Source: Nectonema munidae
Taxonomy: Eukaryota > Nematomorpha > Nectonematoida > Nectonematidae
Reading direction: 5' to 3'
DNA length: 64,000 bases
NCBI GenBank assembly: GCA_030549495.1
Contig: JAUIRK010000446.1
Location: 1 to 64,000, forward strand
The position numbers and the translations under genes are program-made. Shown piece by piece: positions 57,601 to 64,000 of the stretch (positions are counted from its first letter, which is position 1; each line of letters opens with the position of its first letter). The notes under the pieces are model-generated. The model made no database searches. It was given only the letters and a program-made list of their open reading frames with translations, and was not told the DNA's origin.

Positions 57601-59608
57601 TCGTCTGATTATTCTGGTCGATAACGGGTTAAAAGAGCTTTTCAACTTTATTTTAAAATGTTTAACGACCAGAGTCCACTTTAAAATCTTGTCTGGTTAT
57701 TCTCGTCATTAACCCATTTACGACCAATGTTCCTATTTTGGAGCATAAGTAATTTCATCTTCGTCTGCTTTTTTCAATGACGTTGAATATAAATCGTCTG
57801 CATTTTTTTAGATATCGTCTGCTTTGCTTGGTCTTAAATGGGTTAACGTGTTGATACAACATGAACTGGGCCTTTCATGTGTCGTAAAACTTGAATTGCC
57901 ATTATGCAGGATTCAACTTGTGCTTTCAATTCACTATGATCGGGAACTGCATCTTGCATAGCTTTTCCTAGTATTCCAATTGGTCCTAAACGTCTACTAA
58001 AAAATCTGTCAACGCGTGTATGTTGCTATATTATTAACAACACCTAATAGCAGTACACGATTCTCTACGTCATTTTCAGAAGCTGCTGTAGATATATAAG
58101 CTAATGCAGAGGGAGCACAGGAATTTATTAAATTTAAATTTGACTATTCAAAAATGCATTTACATAGTTTTAAAAAATGCGTTTCGCCCAACTTGCGAAA
58201 TTGTTATAATTTTTGTTCTCCAACTTTACTGTCGAGGCAAACGGTTAGCGCGAACGTATTATTTCAGTGAATCATTCATCAGCAATCCAACTTCCCACAT
58301 TTAACAAAACTCGCCTGTAATTATTTACAAATATGCTTTTTTACTAATCAGAATTAAAGTCGGATTTTGAGAATCAGAATAAGAATTTTAGAAATGAAAA
58401 AATCAGAATCAAAGATGTAATTAAAAAATGTCAAAGAAACAGAATCATAATCATTATTTAGAATCGCCCCAACCCTGCCTTTTTATGTTTAAAAAATAGG
58501 TATGATCTTTTTTTTTTAATTTTCTCAATTATGATTTCGACAATTTGTCTTCTCAAAGGAAGTTTAGAGATCGACTTTTTGATAAATAAAATTTAAAAAA
58601 AAATCGCCATCTCCCTAGTATATAGTTTTGACAAATATAAAAGTAAGTTTGCATATGAATATTTTTGAAAACGTATGATATGAAATTTGTCTTTCTAAAT
58701 AGTATCCTAAGGGCGATAAAAGATTAATTTCTATCAGAAAGGATTTCTCGCCACTTGAATAAGTTGACGTTTTCAAAGACAAAAAATTTTGATAAAAAGA
58801 AGCTAGGTTCTTCAACCCAGAAAAATTCATTAAAATACGAACTGCGTTATAACTTTATTTTCTCTGCTTTGAGCTCTATATTTTTTTAATTCAAAATTTT
58901 GAAACTTGTTTCACTGGATTGAAAATTTAAAAATTCTAACTTAACGTCATAAAGACATCACATCTAGCACTCTCTAACAATGAATGTGTCTTATTTATTT
59001 TTACAAGCTTGTTCTTTTCACTTAATCAATAATCTTTTAAATTGTTTTAGCCTTTCAAAAAGAGCTTATTGAAAGAATTGAGAAAAAGATACGAAGAAAA
59101 TCTGCCCAAACATTCGCACAAATTCTACCGAGGCCTTCTGCGAAAAATCCTTCGAGATTATCCCGATTCCTCTTTTCTGAGATATTGTGAAGACTGTAAT
59201 GAAGTTTTTCAAGAAAATTCATCAAGCCAAGATCATCATTCATGTCGAAGTTTCTTGCACATACCCGTCGCTCTACTTTCAGAGCCAACGAGATTCCTGA
59301 CTCAGATACACTCCAATCAGTCCTATGCTCAATACTATTTCAGTGATCATTTTCTTTCCTTACTAACCACATGTTTAAAAGGATTTCCTCTATACAAAGT
59401 ACTCCTTGATCAATTCATATATCTTTTTATTGGTCATCATTTATGTATAATATCAAATAAACGCTCATCTTCATGTTGTACCATTTGGATCACGTGTTTA
59501 TATCATGGTACAGTTGAGCTCTTCTATGATTGCCTGTGTTAAATTTCAGTGCTACTGATCGGAAATGAACAAAAACCTCGTTTTCATGGCGAAAGAGGAT
59601 TTTCCTTG
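45634..59608 (+). CDS. ZCCHC4: rRNA N6-adenosine methyltransferase ZCCHC4, N-terminal exons
   Basis: Exon 1 45,634-45,870 holds the GRF zinc finger: Cys34, His36 (Cys-Leu-His-Gly-Pro-Thr-Leu-Leu), Cys61 (Phe-Tyr-Ala-Cys) and Cys70. A GTAAAG donor follows. Exon 2 59,051-59,398 (phase 0 both sides) has the next finger (Tyr-Cys-Glu-Asp-Cys ... His-His-Ser-Cys) and an Asn-Gln-Ser-Tyr-Ala-Gln-Tyr-Tyr-Phe-Ser-Asp segment, aligning with vertebrate ZCCHC4. A likely third piece, 59,550-59,608, continues (Leu-Leu-Ile-Gly-Asn-Glu) but needs one more base in phase with the GTACTC donor, so a base may be missing in the assembly. The Asp-Pro-Pro-Phe methyltransferase core and C-terminal fingers were not found here. 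The enzyme methylates 28S rRNA. The 13-kb intron is transposon-filled. Confidence 0.8.
46445..46556. repeat. TG/TA microsatellite at the LINE 3' end
   Basis: Alternating (TG)n and (TA)n runs. They adjoin the C-terminal end of the minus-strand LINE, where non-LTR elements often terminate in simple repeats. Confidence 0.8.
49322..52633 (+). mobile_element. hAT element hAT-1 with TTF-finger transposase, internally deleted
   Basis: Ends CAGGCCCGGATTAA and CAGGGCCGGATTAA (right end inward); target duplication TCTTGAGA identical at 49,314-49,321 and 52,634-52,641. The gene (50,761 to about 52,326) has an N-terminal Lys/Arg-rich leader, the TTF-type finger (Trp-Leu-Cys-Tyr-Ser ... Leu-Phe-Cys-Phe-Ala-Cys-Lys-Leu), and the C-terminal dimerisation motif Ser-Gly-Glu-Arg-Ser-Phe-Ser-Lys-Leu. 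A jump near 51,430-51,480 removes the catalytic core and changes frame, and a stop at 52,188 precedes the last 45 codons. ZMYM1-like hAT group. It could move only with an enzyme supplied elsewhere. Confidence 0.93.
49815..50495. mobile_element. 681-bp hAT MITE nested in hAT-1
   Basis: Ends CAAGGGTGTGTCCAG and (right inward) CAGGGCCGTAAACCCAG. Flanks CTTCCAGG and CTCCCAGA agree at 6 of 8. Inside, matching arms with GGGG-CAAA and CTTTGCCC words. Outer GGACGTCCGC (49,673) and GCGGACGCC (50,671) motifs suggest yet another, less clear element around it. Confidence 0.6.
53144..53307. repeat. 27-bp tandem array with a distant inverted unit
   Basis: About five units of GAAAAAATGCCCCCAATTAA plus AAAGTAG, later ones degenerate. 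A single unit in reverse orientation lies at 53,725-53,750 (CTACTTTTTAATTGGGGCAT). The minus-strand frame over the array is a meaningless nine-residue repeat. Confidence 0.93.
54154..54441. mobile_element. 288-bp foldback-type MITE inside hAT-2
   Basis: Inverted ends GGTC..C.GACATTTCGCCCC; near the right end a 42-bp unit (GAATTGTCCATGA ... AATGTCTTATGAAAATAA) is repeated two and a half times. Flanks TAAATAAC and AAACTAAC agree at 6 of 8. Superfamily not assigned. Confidence 0.65.
54956..55158. mobile_element. 203-bp hAT MITE inside hAT-2
   Basis: Ends CAGTGGTGTAGTC and (right inward) CAGTGACGTAGCTAGG. Flanks GACAGAAG and GAGAGAAG agree at 7 of 8. Non-coding. Confidence 0.85.
56247..57632 (+). 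pseudogene. piggyBac (PGBD2/3-like) transposase relic and 3' tail
   Basis: 56,262-56,566 reads Val-Pro-Tyr-Cys-Gly-His-Asn, Met-Arg-Gly-Lys-Pro-Asn-Arg-Phe, then an in-frame stop, then Trp-Met-Met-Tyr-Asn-Pro-Asp-Gly-Tyr, Tyr-Thr-Gly-Ala and the catalytic Phe-Asp-Asn-Phe-Phe (about 56,495). Later frames give Arg-Gly-Glu-Phe-Asp-Tyr, Asn-Asp-Asn-Asn-Val-Val-Thr and Tyr-Leu-Gln-Thr-like C-terminal motifs to about 56,790. 57,236-57,632 is the non-coding tail shared with 44.2-45.1 kb, ending GGGTTAA. At least four disruptions. Lies in the ZCCHC4 intron. Confidence 0.75.
57709..57846. mobile_element. 138-bp piggyBac-type MITE, copy 2
   Basis: Same length and over 85 percent similar by eye to 10,931-11,068. 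TTAA at both edges; ends TTAACCCATTTA on both sides. The internal hairpin is partly eroded compared with copy 1. Confidence 0.92.
57847..58125 (-). pseudogene. Unrecognised coding remnant abutting the MITE
   Basis: Minus strand reads Ala-Tyr-Ile-Ser-Thr-Ala-Ala-Ser-Glu-Asn-Asp-Val, Val-Leu-Leu-Leu-Gly-Val-Val-Asn-Asn, Leu-Gly-Pro-Ile-Gly-Ile-Leu-Gly-Lys-Ala-Met-Gln-Asp and Val-Leu-Arg-His-Met-Lys-Gly-Pro-Val-His, interrupted once. Codon use is coding-like and the text stops exactly at the MITE edge. I do not know the family; origin (host, transposon or other) is open. Confidence 0.4.
58126..59050. other. End of the ZCCHC4 intron; one hAT-like end
   Basis: CCCCAACCCTG at 58,467-58,477 is a right-hand hAT end (CAGGGTTGGGG inward) without a partner in view. 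Otherwise AT-rich intron, closing with TTGTTTTAG at 59,050. Confidence 0.4.
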
Positions 59609-59609
59609 G

Positions 59610-61052
59610 TATAGATACATTTTCCTTCATTCATGACAAAACAGAGTTTTTGTGATTTAATATGTAAAAATTTTTCTTGATATGGTTGCTAAGTTTATCC
59701 GTGCACACGCAAATCGTCATTTGGTAACGTTTGTTTGGCCTTTTTCCGAGTACAATTGGCAATTATTATACTCGATTCTCATCTGTACCTCAACTGTATT
59801 ATGTCTAATAAAAATTTTCGCTTCCTCAATGTCATGATAATATCCACGTTTTATCAATTCCATCTTTCATTCATTTGTGATTATTTTGCATTGGTTTCTT
59901 TTTTCCGTAACAAAAACTCACACACAAACTTAACAAATAAAAACTGAAACCAAATGGATTTTTTGTTAGTTTTAACATCCAGTCCTTTTTCACCTACATT
60001 CCATTAAATCTTGGACTAAACTAAAAATTTTAATTTCTAAAAAGTAAAATATTTGTTCAAAAATTTGCTCTTATATTTTACTGTGAAACATCTCGCATTT
60101 CAACTAAAAACATTTTTGTTATTTAGTTATATCTTATATAAATAAATAAGGGTGTATAATGGTTTTCCAATAAATACTATTAGGATTTTAGTTTATTTGT
60201 GGCAAAATAAACTTTCATTGTCCAGTGTATCATTAGGTAAAAAAATGTTTGGCATATATAACTTTAGAACATTTTTTGGTTGCAGATTGGCAAGTTAAGT
60301 TAAGTATTATTTGTTACGTTCGCACCCATCCTTTCGGATATCGTGGTCCGCCCTGAATACTGAGTCTAGGATCTACCTGGACTTTCCATCTCACTAAACG
60401 CCTAATACCGGCCCTAATTACTGCATAACTATACCTTGATATATTATATTATTTTATAAGAGTATTATATTTCAAATATATAAATACAGCTGAGTGGAAG
60501 ATACAATCCTAACGCGAACGCTCCCAAACTTGGAAACAATCCTAATGTCTAGTGATAGCTTGATTACTAACAAGGTTATAATCGGGTCGCCAGAGCACTA
60601 ACCTAACCGTAAAAAGCACCGATTGGCATGTTTTTCATATCTATTATAAGGTAGAATTTGAAGAAAAATATCGTGTCTGCATTTAGACATTGCTATGTGG
60701 GTAAGAGGTGGAGAAAAGTTGCTCCACCTGCTAAATTTGATAGGGAAAAAGGTAGACCAGATAAAGTTATAAAACTAAAATTTGTGTATTGTATGATTAT
60801 AGTTGCAAAAGCTAATAAGATCAGACAAACTTAAAAAAATATTCTCTCACCAGGACAACTAGAACTTTTACTGCAGTAATAGCAATCTGATCACTATCTT
60901 CCCTTCTTTTGTAATACTTAAATCCTTCATGAAACATTTTCAGGTATATTTAAAAAATATTTTACAAGTAAATCTATAAATTTAATAGTACTTAAAATAT
61001 ATTTAATATTTATGAGTATATATAAAAATAATATGATTTGCGTAGAATCAAG
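59610..61052. other. No gene assigned; two GC-richer islands
   Basis: Probably a ZCCHC4 intron. 60,310-60,420 and 60,490-60,620 are clearly richer in G and C than their surroundings and have no open frame; a SINE or RNA-derived repeat is possible. No A/B-box pair or tRNA fold was recognised. Confidence 0.35.
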
Positions 61053-61136
61053 TTAAAAATGTGAATTATAAATGTTTATAAAAGTGAGTTTGTGCATTTG
61101 TGTTTGCTGAATGATTTGTGATGCCGCTAGATATAG

Positions 61137-61215
61137 AAGAAGTGATGAGAAAAATAATAGTTGCGAGAGAGAAGTGATAAGGAAAATATTAGTTGCGAAA
61201 GAAACGAGTGAGAAG
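61137..61215. repeat. 33-bp minisatellite, interrupted by hAT-3
   Basis: AGAAGTGAT(G/A)AG followed by GAAAAT(A)ATTAGTTGCGA repeats at 61,137 and 61,170. A third unit is split by hAT-3 and resumes at 63,982 (GTGAGAAGTGATGAG). Confidence 0.75.
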
Positions 61216-63981
61216 TAGAGAGTCCACCTCGTTGTGTTTTTTACTCTCCCCGGGGTACGAGGACCCCGGAAATTCTTAAATTTTCTCCGAGGTAAAAATT
61301 GCAGTTTATTATTTGTTTTTTTAGACATCAATTTATGTTTTTTTTTGTATAAATAACTACTTTAAATTCTATCAGTTCAACTTAGTCATTTAATATCAAA
61401 AAACAAGTGTTTTAAAGGTGTTAACCTATTCATATTGAAAAGATAGTTATAAAACATTTGCACCAACCTATAAGTAAAGTTTTGACGGAAATTGCATATG
61501 AATCTGACAGCTAATAAAAATACATGCATCCCACAAACGCATTACACTAAGTGGTCATTAGCAAAACTTTATTTTTTATTTATTAAAAGATATTTAGAAA
61601 AAAATTTGCAAAAACTTTTTGTTAAAAGTTTCATATAAGAAAAGGCATGCATTCTGCTGTCGTTTAACAGCATTAGATAGTTAGTTACATTAGCAAAACT
61701 TAATTTCATTTTTATAAAAGTATTTCATAAAAAATAAAGCAGAAAGTGTCTCGTCATTTAATCTGTTTCTTATTTTTGTCTTGAAACATCCCATTGAAGA
61801 AAAAACTCTTTCTGGCAGAGAAGATGCTGGCTTTATTGTTTTCAGGGCGTTGTAAACACGTTCCAGTTTCTCCGGTCTTTTTTTGTATTCTTTGAAGAGA
61901 AAAATTCTTTTTTGATAGAATTTAATAGTGTTTCATCACCTTGTTCAAAACATTGTTCATTTTTATGTTTTTCCATAATTTCATTAAGTTCCTCTTCTAA
62001 CGAAACAGTATTATTTTTCTCTAATATTTCTACATTACTTTCATAGTTTTTTTTTCTTCATATTTTTCTCCCCCATACAATCTTTCAAACAAAGCTACAC
62101 TTGTTTTTATTAGTTCATTTTCTTCTATTTTTCACCATATTCATCATTTTTTTCTTCAAAAAAGTTGGCGAATGAAGAAAACTAGATAACTAGTATTTTT
62201 CTGTTTCTATTATTCATTAAGCGAAAATAAACAGCTTCTCTAATTTTCAAACTGAAAAAGTTGTCCATATATTTCAATTTATCTAAAGCAAAAAACAAAA
62301 CTTTGTTCAAATCGATTATAGTAGTAGATTCCTTGCATAGATACTGTGAGACAGTTTTGATAGGATCTAAAGTAGTTACCAAACTCTCTATAATAATACA
62401 TTCACTATTACTCAAAAATATATCTTGATCGTTTTCTAAAAGAACAATTTTCACTTCTTTTTGAATATTCAAAAATCTTTCTAGCATAGCAAGAAGAGAA
62501 TTCCACCTTGTTTTTATATCTATAAAAAGTTTTTTTTCTTTGCAGTGATTTTTAGCAACAAGCTCCATTAATCTATCATTTTTAACTGGTGATCTACGAA
62601 AATAATTCACCATTTTTGTTACCTTGTTGATAGCATCTTGTACTTCTTTATTAGTAAACTGTTCAACAAGTTCAAAGTCTGAGCTATCACTACTTGATTC
62701 ATCAGAAGTAAAAGATGTGCAACAACTTTCTTTGCAATATAGGACATCGCAAATAGCTAAATGTAAAGCATGAGCATAGCATATAACATGCTCAATTTAA
62801 GATAGTTTGCCATCAAAGAACAGCCATCTGTAATCATTGAAACAAAATCTTTTTTTAAATTGAGAGAAAATTCTTGCAAAATTTTTGTAATTTGGAAAAG
62901 TAATAGTTGAGCGTTAGTGCTTTCGTAAATCCTGAAAACACCTAAACAGCAAAAGGAAGTATCAAACTGAACATTAGGATTTAAATATCTTCGATTACCA
63001 CATCCTGTTGCCTCATCCAAACTAAGTGAAAAACGCTTTCCGTCGTTTTTCATTTTCTGGAAATTGCTTTTCATGCCTCGCTTAGTTTGCTCGTAAAAAT
63101 CAAGAAACAACTTTTTCATTTGTGTCTTACTCTTCGGCAAAGAATATGCTTGAGATTCGAAAGCTTTTCTCAACGTTTCACTTCTGGATAGCTGAGAAAA
63201 CGTTAGACCATCCTTGGCAACTAATTTTGAAATAATAGAACCTAAAGACTCTTTCTTAGTTTTTAGAATAAATGTTTCTATGGATTGTGTTTTCTTACTT
63301 GTTCCAACATTTTTTAAATTTTCATTGGCTCTTTTTACTTGTATATCATGCTTGTTTTTCAAATGATCGAGCATTCCTTTAGTACTTGATCCTGAAACTT
63401 TAATTTTTTCTGAGCAGTGTTTGCATTTGGCTTTTTCATCCATTTTTCTGAACAAATAATGCGCCCAAACTAAAGATTTTCTTTCAGTACTAATATCTTT
63501 GAAATTATTTGAATCCATAATAAAGAATCAAATTATAATTTCTAAAAAAAAGTATATTAGAATTAAAAAAAATATAAATCAATATTCGTTTCTAATATTT
63601 TTAATTTTTTTCCTTACTTATATATAAAGAAGTTATTATACAAAGATATGAAAATAACTAGATTAAAGCAAAAACGATTGATTTGAAAACTAAGACAAAA
63701 AAATCTGATAAAATAAATAAAAAAATAAATAAAATGAATAGTTTGACTTATGAAAAAACATAAAACGCTGAAAAGTTTGATGATAATGAACAACAACAGT
63801 TTATGAAAATAATGAATTTTTTTTTGATTGAACATTTTATTAATTTTCTAACAATAATTTGACTGTATCAATGTAAAAAAACCTCGGGGTGAAACAAAAT
63901 TTTACCCCGGTTTACGGGGCAACTTTTTCTCAAGTTTCACCCCGGGGCAACGGGGACGGGGTCCTCGGGGTGGATTCTCTA
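61216..63981 (-). mobile_element. hAT element hAT-3, nearly whole
   Basis: Ends TAGAGAGTCCACCTCG and (right inward) TAGAGAATCCACCCCG; target duplication GTGAGAAG identical at 61,208-61,215 and 63,982-63,989. Minus-strand transposase from 63,518: BED finger (Cys-Lys-His-Cys ... His-Leu-Lys-Asn-Lys-His), Ser-Leu-Asp-Glu-Ala-Thr (catalytic Asp), Asn-Arg-Arg-Tyr-Leu-Asn, Ile-Thr-Asp-Gly (second Asp), a Cys-Tyr-Ala-His helix in another frame, Thr-Arg-Trp-Asn-Ser (62,500), and Glu-Arg-Val-Phe-Ser-Ser-Met with Lys-Ile-Arg-Asn-Arg-like C terminus (to about 61,750). A few frameshifts and a stop near 62,800 break it. Subterminal GGGGT/ACCCC words flank both ends. The best preserved transposon here. Confidence 0.93.
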
Positions 63982-64000
63982 GTGAGAAGTGATGAGCAGG

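Noticed and set aside
60310-60420. GC-rich island as tRNA or snRNA gene
   Set aside because: No cloverleaf, A/B box or snRNA signature could be read.

Overview
The window is eukaryotic, strongly AT-rich nuclear DNA with very short spliceosomal introns (51-74 bp where both ends can be read) among a few long introns full of transposons. Three animal genes are recognisable: EXTL3 (heparan-sulfate glycosyltransferase), WDR45/WIPI4 (autophagy PROPPIN) and ZCCHC4 (28S rRNA m6A methyltransferase). A metazoan is certain and an arthropod likely. My best guess is a caligid-type parasitic copepod, from base composition and transposon mix only. I saw no rRNA or tRNA gene, no CRISPR array, and no LTR or virus-like element.

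Layout. 1-15 kb is a graveyard of DNA transposons and one LINE: a Mutator-like element whose first ORF is an OTU-type cysteine protease protein, two piggyBac relics, a LINE reverse transcriptase split by a 138-bp TTAA MITE, a hAT relic, and a pogo transposase stopped three times at tryptophan codons. 19.1-29.6 kb, minus strand, is EXTL3: nine coding exons resolve with consistent phases into 851 codons plus a stop, lacking only the N-terminal membrane-anchor exon. One of its introns holds an unrecognised, comparatively GC-rich 54-aa ORF. 32.4-34.7 kb is a decayed hAT. 36.8-38.3 kb, minus strand, carries an intronless full-length WDR45 followed 180 bp later by a two-exon gene for a 67-aa single-pass membrane protein I do not recognise. 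40.4-45.1 kb holds repeats and MITEs.

45.6-59.6 kb, plus strand, is the start of ZCCHC4. Its exons at 45.6 kb (GRF zinc finger) and 59.05 kb (C2H2-like finger) are separated by a 13-kb intron. In this intron a LINE (minus strand) is broken by two hAT elements, each with a perfect 8-bp target-site duplication, and those hATs carry further MITEs. Removing the hATs on paper makes LINE ORF1 read straight through both sites, so the order of insertion can be read. A piggyBac relic and a second copy of the 138-bp MITE follow. The methyltransferase exons of ZCCHC4 were not found and may lie beyond the window. The right edge is a nearly whole hAT element (61,216-63,981) inserted in a minisatellite.

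The genes do not form a pathway. The interest lies in the nested transposons, the OTU-Mutator element, and two small ORFs with no assigned function.
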